This document shows positions 11,820-21,311 of a stretch of DNA of 64,000 nucleotides, in pieces. The first letter of the stretch is position 1. Each line of letters begins with the position of its first letter. The translations under genes were made by a program, and so were the position numbers. Under the pieces are notes generated by a model that saw only the letters and a program-made list of their open reading frames with translations, had not been told where the DNA came from and did no database searches. Where the stretch lies: assembly GCA_033030425.1 (NCBI GenBank), contig JAUFSD010000001.1, forward strand, positions 1,116,001 to 1,180,000, read 5' to 3'. Origin of the DNA: Verpa conica. Its lineage: Eukaryota; Ascomycota; Pezizomycetes; Pezizales; Morchellaceae.

Positions 11820-12246
11820 TTATTTTTTCAGACGCTCTTCACATCGCTCTTGTAAAGCCAGTAAATCCTTCTTATCGGTACCTTGTAGGAGATCGCCAGC
11901 AAGCAGCGCTCTTCTAGCTAATGCATGGGAGCGCTCAAAATATCGAGAATAATACCGTTCCTCAGCCGCAGCTTTTATCTCGAGCGCCTCTTCTTTCGAT
12001 GATGGTGGGTCTGTGAGGGATGTGGAGAATTTTAGTCTCCTCTCTGCCTGTTTATAACCTTGTGAATATCCTCCCCTTCTTTAGAAGGTGTTATCATACC
12101 TGTTGAGCCTGACATAGTGGACGCCATGACTGTTTCTCTGCCTGGAATGCCTCTTCTGTTTGGTTGAGTTTCGCCTGACGGCTCTTTTGAGTGCTACTTT
12201 TTTCACCATCAGAGAAGTCGAAGCCGTAGAGAGGATCATCCTCCAT
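11820..12246 (-). CDS. Small uncharacterised protein, two exons
   Basis: Exon 12246-12100 (MEDDPLYGFDFSDGEKSSTQ onward) and exon 12047-11820 are joined by a 52-nt intron (12099-12048, GTATGA...CAG, phase 0). They give 124 residues. The protein is charged and mostly helical: after an acidic start come an AKLNQTEEAFQAEKQSWRPL helix, then an EEALEIKAAAEERYYSRYFE helix and a C-terminal ALQERCEERLKK helix. I do not recognise a family. The clean frame on both sides of the intron, a sensible start and codon use free of stops support a real gene. It is transcribed towards the PPR gene (tail to tail). Confidence 0.6.
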
Positions 12247-12508
12247 AGTTGTGACGAGTAGGTAGGTAGGTTTCTTTCTCTCTCTTTATTTCTCTTTTAT
12301 TAAGGAGGATGTAGGACTAGGGAGGGTGTGCTGTTGCATGACTGTTGCCACGCCATATAGCTGTGCCTGGTCCCAAAGGCAAGAATCATGCATGACCTGC
12401 TATCCTGTAAACCCTTGACAGACCTAGATGTTAAAAAGACTCCTCTGGTAAGGGGGTCAAGGCCAATTAATTACTTCGGGATACTGGTGTCTATGGTTTA
12501 TGACATTA

Positions 12509-13757
12509 CAGTAGGACCTCGATACAAGCATACGGTCGGCATCGGAAAATGGTATGCTATAATCGAGGGTATGCTTGTGACGAGATAGGCTCGGCGCCAA
12601 GATATGCGAGTGATATTTCATGACTCGTGATGGGGGGAGTTACGCAGAGCATCTATTTCTCCACGATCTCCACCAATATTAGTAGTAAGAGTCCCAGAAC
12701 ATGTGAGGGCAATCTAAGAGTGACAGTAAAGTATTATTTGTACTCGTTATCTATCTATTTAAAATAAAAATCAATTTGTTTCTCTTTTTCATACCATTCT
12801 CCTTCATTTCCCTCAAGCGCACCCTTCTTGTTTCTTTTCTTACCCACTCAGCCCCTACCATACCATCATCCTGCTGCATCTCATATAGATGTAAGTACTC
12901 GAGTGCTTCTATAGCTTCCTGATGTGATACAATCTTTACTGGTTCCTCCTCTACCTCTTCTTCTAACTCATTTTCAGGTAACTGATATTGTTGAATAATT
13001 GATTCCTATGTTTATGTCAGTAAATAAATTTCTAAGTTAATTCTATTCAATTACTAACGTCTATTTCTCGATCAGTAAGCTCTAGTTTATCCATCTCAGC
13101 TCTTAAAGCTCCCCCAGAACAGTGAAAGCGAGAATCCTCTGCTTCTGGTAGTTTTGGCCCATGTATTTTAACTTTCGATTTGGCAAAACAGTTCTGAATA
13201 GTAGTGAGTTTGACTTCTTTCCATGCTTCAGTACCCCATAAAACAGCATGGAGTAAATTGATATTTTTATGGGGTTCTGTTAAAGATAAGTCTTTATCTA
13301 AACAGTTAATCATAAAGAGAAGCATGTAGCGTCGATAGTAGGCTTTCCATGCTCGAATAATTCCTATAAAAATTAGAAAAATATCACAAAAAATCCCGGA
13401 TTTATATCAATTACCTTGGTCCATCGGTTGGTGTATAGAAGTAATATTGGGCAGAAAAAGAATGACTTTAACATGAGTAAGCTTGCCTTCTCTTTCCAGT
13501 CCCTCGACTGCACAGTTATGAGCACTAAAACTATCTAGAAGGAGGATGGCTTGTCAATTTTTTGCAGCCATACAATTATTGAACCAGAGTAGCCACTCAA
13601 CCATAATAACTGTAGTCATCTAGGCGGTTTTATTTGCTCGATAATGACAGCCTAAAGTGCTTCTATTGATACTAGTGAAAGCTCGAGGATTTTGTGATCT
13701 CTCTATATACCAAGGAGTACATTTATCACTGGCATCGGCATTGGCACAAAGAGCAAC
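12509..13757 (-). mobile_element. Pogo/Tigger-type DNA transposon, right side lost
   Basis: The left end begins CAGTAGGACCTCGATACAAG at 12509, directly after TA (12507-12508). This matches the CAGT-RNACCTCG type of pogo terminus with a TA target duplication. The inverted partner on the right is absent: the element is cut off at 13757, where a CATCAGCAAA terminus begins. The remaining body carries the decayed transposase gene on the minus strand. Confidence 0.7.
12751..13757 (-). pseudogene. Pogo-type DDE transposase, broken
   Basis: The minus-strand pieces read in order ALCANADASDKCTPWYI and NPRAFTS...LGCHYRANKTA, then after an in-frame stop MTTVIMVEWL, then after another stop QAILLLDSFSAHN, and then LPNITSIHQPMDQG. 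An intron splits DQG from IIRAWKAYYRRYMLLFMINC. The order NAD-G/A-S, a catalytic-type LLLD before AHN, P-NTT-like PNITS, and DQGI-I is that of DDE transposases of the pogo/Tigger/CENP-B kind. A second intron leads to an acidic C-terminal tail ending at 12751. Two in-frame stops (near 13621 and 13555) and the missing N-terminal part make it non-functional. Confidence 0.8.
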
Positions 13758-14326
13758 CATCAGCAAAAGACTAATAGTGTCCCGGGTACTACCAGGGACT
13801 CCCGGGGACCGCTGGGACCCCCGAGACTCCACCCGATCCCGAGGTACATCTTGGTGCCCCAGGGATATAGGTGCGTGTCCCGGGAGTGTCCCAGAGACGG
13901 GGCATATGGGTTCCAGGAGGGTCCCGGGGACGGCACATATGTGGTCCCAGGAGCGTACCAGGACAGTCTCAGGGACACTTCAGGACTGCTTGGGAACGCC
14001 ATAGGACTGCTTAGAGACTGCTTAGGGAGCTCTCGATTCTGTCACTTTCATGTCTCTTTTCATCATGACTTTGCAATCGAGTATATTTGGTTAATGTATC
14101 CTATATAGTCTATGTACAATAAATCTCTACACGCCCCCCCCCCTGCTTGCTGCCCTACCTGCTGCTTGCTTGCTGCCCCCCCCATCTGCTCCCCCCCCCT
14201 GCTTGCTGCCCCCCCTGCTTGCTGCTGCTGCTGCCCGTGGGGTCTGCTTCTCGAGTCCTAATTAACGCGTCAGACATAGTCGGACTGTGGCCAGACGAGG
14301 AGTAAACGTACCGTGACGGATAGGTT
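13758..14326. mobile_element. CATCAG-family left end plus subterminal repeats, incomplete
   Basis: A CATCAGCAAAAG terminus at 13758 abuts the truncated pogo transposase. It is followed by GC-rich subterminal sequence full of CCCGGGA/CAGGGAC-type motifs (13790-13980), an A+T-rich piece, and C-rich and TGCTTGCTGCC repeats (14135-14240). The section around 13985-14100 is the inverted counterpart of 16660-16770, so it shares its left arm with the right arm of the neighbouring element. No matching right end with the flank AC was found. Confidence 0.55.
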
Positions 14327-15059
14327 CATCAGCAAAAGTTTTAAGGCCCAGGGACACACTACAGACCCAGGGCGTACCTGGTATATCTGGTATACCTGGG
14401 AGTCTCGGGTCCTGCCTAAGGCGTCCCGGGGGTTCTCAGGGGGACCGTCTGCAGTGGATCCGGGCGACCCTGGAACCTAGTTACCCGGCCATTACCCAGC
14501 CCTAGACTCGCCAAAAACCTCTAAGTCCCTGCTCTCCTCCACAACACTTCAATACTGACAACACATAGCAGCAACCTCCTCCAGCAAAGCAGCGAACCCC
14601 CCCTTCCAGCAAACCCCTCTCCAGCAAAAAGCTTTACCGTCATGGTACGAACTGTGACGGTTTAACGGCAGTCATGACTAGGCTCAAAGTAGACTCTTAA
14701 GAGACATCTGACTACCTTTCTAGATAAACAGAGGTAGCTACACTGATATTTACTACTAGATAATCTATGTACCCTAGGACGGCAGTCCTTCAAATAATAG
14801 GTGAAGCCTACCGTCAATGATATGCGACAGGGAACAAAACAGTAGTCCGCAACTCGAAAAAGCAATGAGAAAATACCTGTACAGTGAGCAGGAACGGTTG
14901 CCTATAAGCGAAGAAAGAATAGGCTCCATTTTTCAGTTAGGAATAACAACCAAACCGCAATCAATCTTCCTTAGTAGCTAAGAAGATCGTAAGCTTGAAC
15001 CAAAAGAGCAAGACTAGGTCACGTATTAGAAGGGCTGACAGGCAAGAAAAATAATTACC

Positions 15060-15150
15060 TGGCAGTGTCACAAATCGAACCATACGGGGTTACATATGTG
15101 CTTCACTCTAAAGTTTTTATGGATCAAAATGATCTCTCCGCCACGCTCCA
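15060..15150 (-). ncRNA. tRNA-like sequence inside LTR-like repeat copy A
   Basis: On the minus strand an A-box-like stretch (TGGCGGAGAGATC) is followed, about 60 nt on, by a B-box-like GGTTCGATTTG. The 3' CACTGCCA end is degraded relative to the other copies. It is a relic, annotated because all four copies of the repeat carry it. Confidence 0.35.
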
Positions 15151-15504
15151 AGGTTGGACTTGGGCTGCAGAAAGGAATTTTAACAATGGCTGGAATCATC
15201 AGTGGGTTACCCTATCTTGGGGAAACGGTGTTCTCTAACACTCCCGAAGCGCCCCACTGTGCCACCCGCCATCTGCAGAGGGGGCCCTACCAAGTAGCTG
15301 ATTCCCTAACAAAAAGACAAGTTTTGGGCCCCAAAAATAACCCCCAAACTGTCAGCAAAATTTGTCCAACCAAACTAAACCTGGAGAGTATATAGGAGAC
15401 AGTGCTGTGAATTCATAGATGCAATCAGATTTTAAATTGGACTACTATAGCAAAAGTTACAGGTCTTTTGTGAGAACCGCTTTTTAGTTGTTAGTCTATC
15501 AACC

Positions 15505-16183
15505 AATAGCGGCGGTACTTGTAGAGGGTACCTAGGTTATAGGGTACGGCAGGGACTTCGGTTGCGTTTTCGACGGAGCAAAAAAACAACGGCAAGAACT
15601 TGGACGGCGACAATAATTCTTCGATGAAACCCTTGGATGTAAAAGGTCCAAGAAAGTAATTGAATTTTTAGTGAAAACTTAGGAAACAAGAGATTGCGTA
15701 ACGAAAAGAAATCCTCTATAAAGCGGGGTGAAGCCCTGCTTGTATACCAAAACCTTGACCCTTCGAGCCCTATTTTCCTGCCCGTGTTACCTAAAACCAC
15801 TTCGATTATTACAAATTCTTTTAGATATGCCATATCCTTCCCCTAAGTCACTTTCCCATACTAATTCAATACTAAAGATACAAGTGTCTCTTCGGGATCT
15901 TTCGGACGTCCTATTCCCATTCTGTTTTCGCTGACATATGTGCAAACCCTAAAAAAGCTTAACCCCCAGAATCCGGCATCCCATCAATGTCCTGTGTAAT
16001 GGCGCGGGCCTAAAAGACCTCTTTCGGGACTCCTTCGTAAACTGGCTGCGCTATTGCGCACGCAATCAACTCGATCTCCTCGTGGGGGCAATGTTAAAGG
16101 TGACCCGCTTCCGCAGGCGCCGGTCTGGTTCAGAATTGGTCGCTCTATATGTTTCGCTGATATCTCTGAAACTGCCCGCAACA
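15505..16183 (-). repeat. Solo LTR (family 3 relative), antisense, inside copy A
   Basis: The inserted block ends CTGCCCGCAACA, the complement of the TGTTGCGGGCAG start of the LTR at 16832. Its left part resembles the complement of that LTR's 3' third (GAACTTGGACGG and TTCTTCGATG). It is flanked by CAACC (15500-15504) and CAATC (16184-16188), a 5-bp duplication with one difference. The uninterrupted copies of family 1 read straight through this site. The U3 parts of the two LTRs differ strongly. Confidence 0.7.
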
Positions 16184-16831
16184 CAATCCCGCTAGTTTTT
16201 AGGGGCGCTCTAGACTCAGTTGATTTACAAGCACGGAGGAATTGTTCCCCCACTGCTTGGCAGCTTGCTTGCAATCAAAATCATAGCTTAAACCCGTTCT
16301 TCCCCCAAAACAGAACCATTCTTGCTAGTCAACGAACAACAGTTGTTCTGAGACTCTCACATACTCTACTAAAGACGTTTGTCTTCCGTTGAAAGCAGAG
16401 CCTTTTAAAGTCTTTAGTTATCTCTACCTAAAACCTTATTCCTGTATTTGATAAAAGAACTGTCAACCTTCCATGTTGACGAGCAGTTCTAAGTCTTGCT
16501 GCTGTAGCTTCTCGTCAGAAAAGAGGATTGTGGTTTTTTGTCGTACAGCAGTACTTCCGGGAAACGTCCCTGGGGAGTGCTTCCGTTACACAGTAAGCAG
16601 CAGATATTGCAGCAGGTAGGTAGGGCAGCAGGTGGGGGGGGTGTATGGAATGCTTTTTGTATATAGAATATATTGAATACATTAATCTAATAATTTCGAT
16701 TGCAAAAGCCATGACAAAGGAAACAAGGAGAAGAGTATCAAAACCCCCTTAAACAGTCTCTAAGTAGTCTAGAGACGTTCCAGAACCCATATATGCCTAG
16801 TCTCTGAGACAACTGCGGGACATCTACCTAG

Positions 16832-17450
16832 TGTTGCGGGCAGCTCCGCGGGCCGTCAACCTTCACGAAAGCATGTGGCATTCACCCCCATTCATGCTAG
16901 ACGGTCGGACCGTCTCCAGACGCGGGTTTAACTTGGCACTTACAAGAAAGAAACCAGTTTCGGGTCGGTTAAGCTATCGCGTCACACCAGGCGTAGGTGG
17001 GATGTCAGAGATCGGGTAGAACGGAAGCCCCGGGAGTCTAAAAGCGGTAGGAGGAAGCAGGGTGGGGCTAGCACACATAACGGAGGGGTTAGGAGGAAAG
17101 TAGTTTTAGTATGGGAGTAGTATAGAAAAGGGACTTGCGCGTCGAACATGACATGTTCGACAACATTTGTAATAGGGAAAGATAATAGGATGGGGTCCGG
17201 GTTGTACGAGCAGGAAAAACAGGGGGTATATAAGAAGGGGGGCTTGTCCCCTCCTGGTGGGATTTCTTTCGTTACGCAATCTCTTGTTCTCTTAGTTTAT
17301 CAAAGAGGGTTTCCGTTTCTTAGACTTGTTATATCTAAGAATTCCACCGAAGAACCACTGTCACCGTCCAAGCCCTTTTCGTTTTTCAAAGTACCCAAGT
17401 TCTCTGTCCGCGTCACCTAGACACACTTCCCTACCAAGGCCCCCGCTACA
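16832..17450 (+). repeat. Solo LTR, family 3
   Basis: The sequence starts TGTTGCGGGCAGCTCC and ends GGCCCCCGCTACA. It is flanked by CCTAG (16827-16831) and CTTAG (17451-17455). The related element at 58625-58896 has no insertion at the same point (CACCTAGG...). A TATA-like GTATATAAG at about 17226 probably marks the transcription start region. There is no internal retrotransposon sequence, so this is a solo LTR. Confidence 0.8.
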
Positions 17451-17827
17451 CTTAGGTTTTCAAGATACCGAGCAGGATCTCGGGATTGAGTAGTGTCTAA
17501 GCTGTCCCGCCAGTCCTAGAGACCTCCCAAGAGCTCCAGAGACAAAATCTAACTTTTGCTGATATTGTTCGCTCTATATAGATGGGTCTGCTTAATCTCT
17601 GCCAGGGGGTTGCTCCTGCTGTTGCTCTTGGTGCTGCACATGGAGTCTTAATTAACACATCAGACATAGCCAGACCGGGACCAGACAAAAGATGTTTATA
17701 TCATAACGGGTAGATTACTCGCCCTATCATCAGCAAAAGTCTTTTTTTATTCAAAAATAGTCCCAAATAGTCCCAGGAATAAGAGAGACAGTGGGGGACA
17801 CAATTGAGACACAACTGGAACAGAATA

Positions 17828-17897
17828 GAGACACCACCCAGTCCCAAGATCCATTTCAGGGACAGGCATTTTGTCTCTTGGGACTGGGTGGTGTCTC
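17828..17897. repeat. Perfect 22-bp inverted repeat (hairpin)
   Basis: The arms 17828-17849 (GAGACACCACCCAGTCCCAA...) and 17876-17897 are exact complements separated by 26 nt. They lie inside CATCAG-family transposon 2. Confidence 0.9.
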
Positions 17898-17960
17898 CAG
17901 CCACTATGTAATTTGTCCCACAGTTGTCCCAGGGATGCTTTGGAATTGAAAAGTACTTTT

Positions 17961-19215
17961 TGTGACGATCTAACCATTGTCATGACCTGTCTCAAGTACC
18001 TCTCCATATAGAGACACCTAAGGATCTCCCTTGAAGGATAGGACTAGCTATCCCATTCCGGTCAATAGATACTAAAGAAAGTCATTACTATGATAGCCCG
18101 GTCCCTAAGCGAGCTGGCAAGCTCCTAGGACGGAGCAAAGCTCACTGTCATTGGTATGCGACAGAGACCAGAGTAATGCGTCTGTAGCTTATAGCTACGG
18201 GAGATACTAGTGCAATGAGACTGAAGCAGTTACCTCCATGAACAGAGTTAAGCTCCTGTTCCTCTAGGAGGAATAACAACAGCTTCGCTGATGGCCAATC
18301 TTATGGGAGGCCGAGAGCCATGAAACGAGAGCAAAGCTATGCTTAGTAGTTAGGGCCGCCAGCAAAATTAATAATTAACCTGGCGGTGTCACGAATTGAA
18401 CCATATGGGGCTATGCCTTGTGCTTCGCCCTAAGGTCCTTATGGATCAAGATTACCTCTCCGCCACGCCCCCAGGTTGGACTAGGAACGTGGGAAAGGAA
18501 TCTAAGCAACGGCAGGGATCACCAGTGGGTTACCCTACCTAGGGGACTCTGTGTTTTCTAACACCCCCGAGGCGCCCCACTGTGCCACCCGCCGTTTGCA
18601 GAGTGCCCCCGAGTTGCGATTCCCTAACAAAAAGACAAGTTTTGGACCCCAAAAATAACCCCAAAACCGTCAGGAAAATTCGTCCAACCGAACCAAACTC
18701 GGAGGGTATATGGGGGACAGTGCTGCGAATCCATAGGTGCAATCGGATTTGAAATCGGACCATTATAGCAAAAGTTACAGAGCTTTTAGTAACCAACGCT
18801 TTTTAGTCGCTAGTCTATCGACCCCGCTAGTTCTTAGGGGCGCTCTAGACTCAGTTGATTTCCAAGCACGGGGGAATTGTTCCCCGCTCCTTGGCAGCCT
18901 GCTCGCAATCAAAATTCATAGCTTAAACCCGTCCTTCCCCCAGGACAATCATTCTTGCTAGTCAACGAACATCTGTTGTTCAGAGACCTTCATACTCTTC
19001 GCTAAAGACGTTTGTCTTCCCCTGGGAAGCAGAGCCTTTTAAAGTCTTTAGTTTGCAACCCTTAAAAAATCCTTATACCTGTTTAGCCTAGGGACTGTCG
19101 ACCTTCCGTGTTGACGAGCGGTTCTAAGCCTCGCTGCTGAAGCTTCTCGTCAGAAAGGGAGGTTGTTGGTTTTTTTTTGGTACGGCAGTACTCCCCTGGG
19201 AGTGCCCCCGTTACA
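17961..19215. repeat. LTR-like repeat family 1, copy B
   Basis: This is a 1255-bp copy starting TGTGACGATCTAACC and ending GTGCCCCCGTTACA, uninterrupted. It matches copies C and D closely along its whole length. The flanks (CTTTT and TATTT) do not form a clear duplication. Confidence 0.75.
18381..18472 (-). ncRNA. tRNA-like sequence inside LTR-like repeat copy B
   Basis: On the minus strand the block starts GGGGGCG, has an A box TGGCGGAGAGG, and then a B box GGTTCAATTCG about 63 nt later. It ends ACACCGCCA. Acceptor-like ends can pair partly, but the T arm pairs poorly, so it is a tRNA-derived module rather than a working tRNA. Confidence 0.45.
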
Positions 19216-19227
19216 TATTTGCTGATA

Positions 19228-19534
19228 ATATGGAGGAGGATCTGCTGGGGAGGGTTTGTTGCTTTGCTGGAGAAGGTGTTGCTGCAGTCGTGATATGTAT
19301 GGAAAGGAGAAGGAACTTAGAGGCTTTTGATGAGGCTAGGGCCGTGTAACAGCCAGGTAACCTTGTCCTAGAAACACTCAGATCCTCTGTAGACTGTCCT
19401 GGAAACCCCCAAGTCTACTGCAGAGAGTTTTTAAGACTTCCGGGGCCTATATTCGTCCCATGGAGCCGCTGGAAACCCTAGGAAACCCCAGAGACTCTGG
19501 TGTATGTCCCAAGAGTAAAAATTTTTTGCTGATG
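19228..19534. mobile_element. Right end of a CATCAG-family element, partner not placed
   Basis: The sequence runs into TTTGCTGATG, ending at 19534. Read in reverse it repeats the left arm found at 14327 and 56188 (motifs GTTACCTGGCTGTTAC, GGCCCTAG, CCTCTAAGT, TCCAGCAAAGC). It is a right end of the same family in inverted arm orientation. Its flank (AA) does not match any unpaired left end. Confidence 0.5.
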
Positions 19535-20095
19535 AATAACAGAGACAAAGCCTACGCATTAACTAGAAGACTTGGAATAAATCTAAATAATATAAGCAAT
19601 AAGAAAAAAACCAGGAAAGAAGTGAAGGCAGCAGCAATAGAATGGGTTTTGGTAGGACATGAGCATAAGTATATAAGATTTGAGCTAGTGTAGCCACTCA
19701 AAGACAAAAGCAACAAAGAGTATTTTGTGGCAGTGAGACAGAAGATCACTTTTGAAAGAAGAGAGAACAATTTGTTTCAGTTTTTGTTTCAGTTTTAGTT
19801 AGTGTGTTAGTGCGCTAGTGTGTGGTGCGAGTACCATAACCTTAGGGTTGCATGTACTTATGAATAATCAAAGGATATCAACTGGAAATTCAATATCGAG
19901 TGATGGCTCGTGCATGCTCACGTGCCCACATTTAATGTTCCACAACCCCTTGCACACTGATCTTCCACCTTACAGGATTCCTCTCAACCCCATATTAATA
20001 TTCCCACGCCCATACAAGCCTTCCTATCACATATCTACAAACGCATTGTACATGCACGATACGGGAGTTATAGTAGGATCCATATTACGCCTGCA
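19535..20095. other. Between repeats and the next gene, no gene recognised
   Basis: A short open frame reads from the element boundary to a stop at 19691-19693 (KKKTRKEVKAAAIEWVLVGH). It could be the tail of a gene or transposon interrupted by the insertion, but I do not recognise it. The rest is the upstream region of the gene at 20096. Confidence 0.35.
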
Positions 20096-20878
20096 ATGTC
20101 TCATCAAGCCACATCCCTACACCAGGAAGAAGATGCACCTCTGGCCTCGTCAGTATCAGCCCAAACAAAGCGGCGTTCTCTATTCCCCACTTCTCAATTC
20201 TCCCACGAATCATCTCCATTTTCAGTCACCTCAGCGCTCAACCAAACTTCCCACATAGTCACAACGCCTCTCCTTTCTGCCTCTGTGCCCTCTCTCCAGC
20301 TCCCTAAACCCTCCTCCCGACACACACGGCAATTACTATCTACTCCACCGTCACCATCTACCTTGGGTTCTATTACATCTGCCTCTAATCCCACGACTAC
20401 AATGCAGCACCCCATAAAAGTAGGGGTAGTTGGAGGGGGAGGGGGAGGGGGAGGCGCAAATAACACCCACGAAAAAATGTGGTTAGAAATGCAACAAAAG
20501 CTTGAAGAAGTCTCTCTATCAGGTGACCACGTATTCGGATCAAACCACGCCAAAAGCCTAGAGGGACTACGAAATGCACAAGTCGAGCTTGCACAGGCCT
20601 GGATGAGGAGTGAGGAGGACGATTTGGATAATAAACATTCCGAGTTTGGGAAGCAGGCTTTTGCTGGTCGGGCAGGAGAGGAAGATATAGAGAGTGATAT
20701 CTTGCTAGCTAGTGAGCGGCGGAGGGCAAACGATGAACACTTTAATAGGGTTGCGATGAGTGTGGTAGATGTTACGAGAAAGTTAGAGAATGTGGCAAAG
20801 GCGATGGTAGGGGTGGAGTTAGAGAGTAGGGGGATTTGGGCGACGAGTAGTGACTCAGAAGGGTCCTCAATAAGATAA
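20096..20878 (+). CDS. Uncharacterised protein with a helical C-terminal domain
   Basis: A single exon encodes 260 residues. The N-terminal 120 residues are Ser/Thr/Pro-rich and disordered, and end in a run of glycines. The C-terminal half looks like a folded helical domain: KMWLEMQQKLEEVSLS, then AKSLEGLRNAQVELAQAWMR, an acidic linker, and ESDILLASERRRANDEHFNR followed by a helix ending GVELESRGIW. I do not recognise the family. The conserved-looking helical half and the absence of stops favour a real gene. The start is preceded by repeat-derived sequence. Confidence 0.6.
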   Translation: MSHQATSLHQEEDAPLASSVSAQTKRRSLFPTSQFSHESSPFSVTSALNQTSHIVTTPLLSASVPSLQLPKPSSRHTRQLLSTPPSPSTLGSITSASNPTTTMQHPIKVGVVGGGGGGGGANNTHEKMWLEMQQKLEEVSLSGDHVFGSNHAKSLEGLRNAQVELAQAWMRSEEDDLDNKHSEFGKQAFAGRAGEEDIESDILLASERRRANDEHFNRVAMSVVDVTRKLENVAKAMVGVELESRGIWATSSDSEGSSIR

Positions 20879-21311
20879 CCTCGTAAGAGGAAGTGTGAGG
20901 GGTTATATATTATCACTACCATTATCTGGATGGAGTTTTGCTTCAATCTATTTGCACCACCGAAGCTTTGGACCATTTGCATCGGAGTCGGGTCAGAACC
21001 AAAGAAACAAAGTAGACCACTAAAGCCGCCCTTAATCATATAACTAATAAATCATGTAGACAATTGTTTTCAACCCTTTGCTCACTACTACCTAACTCTC
21101 ATCCCAAGACATTAAACCAATAAAAAGGCATACATACTGCACGTATGACTACAGCTAGAAAGGGAGAAAAAAAATATAGAACGCAAATCAAGAAGAGGCA
21201 AAGCGGCAAGCCTTGATTTTAGATGACAGCCAGTACCTATGCTAATGGAGTGTAAGAAAGGAGAGAGGAATCAATAAGAAGATAAAGAAAGCACAAAATC
21301 TCCTATTCCAT

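Larger units (their letters stand above)
14653..16590. repeat. LTR-like repeat family 1, copy A, interrupted by an antisense LTR
   Basis: This copy begins TGTGACGGTTTAACGG and ends GCTTCCGTTACA. Three relatives lie at 17961, 37077 and 59691. Subtracting the 15505-16183 insertion gives about 1.25 kb, the length of the others. It is the most diverged copy. The TG...CA ends fit an LTR. No internal retrotransposon region is attached, so it is best read as a solo LTR, although its flanks show no clear duplication. Confidence 0.65.
14327..17564. mobile_element. CATCAG-family transposon 1 (TT duplication), carrying two LTR insertions
   Basis: The left end is CATCAGCAAAAGTTTTAAGG at 14327. The right end is the complement of TATCAGCAAAAGTTAGA, ending at 17564. 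The dinucleotide TT precedes the left end (14325-14326) and follows the right end (17565-17566). Subterminal sequence is rich in CCCAGGGAC-like repeats. Removing the LTR-like insertions at 14653-16590 and 16832-17450 leaves about 0.7 kb that matches the element at 56188-58896 in order, including the TCCAGCAAA repeats and the CCGTCATGGTAC site. No transposase frame is present, so it is non-autonomous. Confidence 0.75.
17728..19227. mobile_element. CATCAG-family transposon 2 (AT duplication), carrying an LTR-like repeat
   Basis: The left end is CATCAGCAAAAGTC at 17728 and the right end is TTTGCTGATA, ending at 19227. AT precedes (17726-17727) and follows (19228-19229). Without the 1.25-kb repeat at 17961-19215 the element is only about 245 bp, a MITE. 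Its interior holds a perfect 22-bp inverted repeat and several AGTCCCA motifs. Confidence 0.7.

Noticed and set aside
13620..14004. Overlapping frames on both strands around 13.6-14.0 kb
   Set aside because: They span the junction of the transposase remnant and GC-rich subterminal repeats, so the joined frames are accidental.
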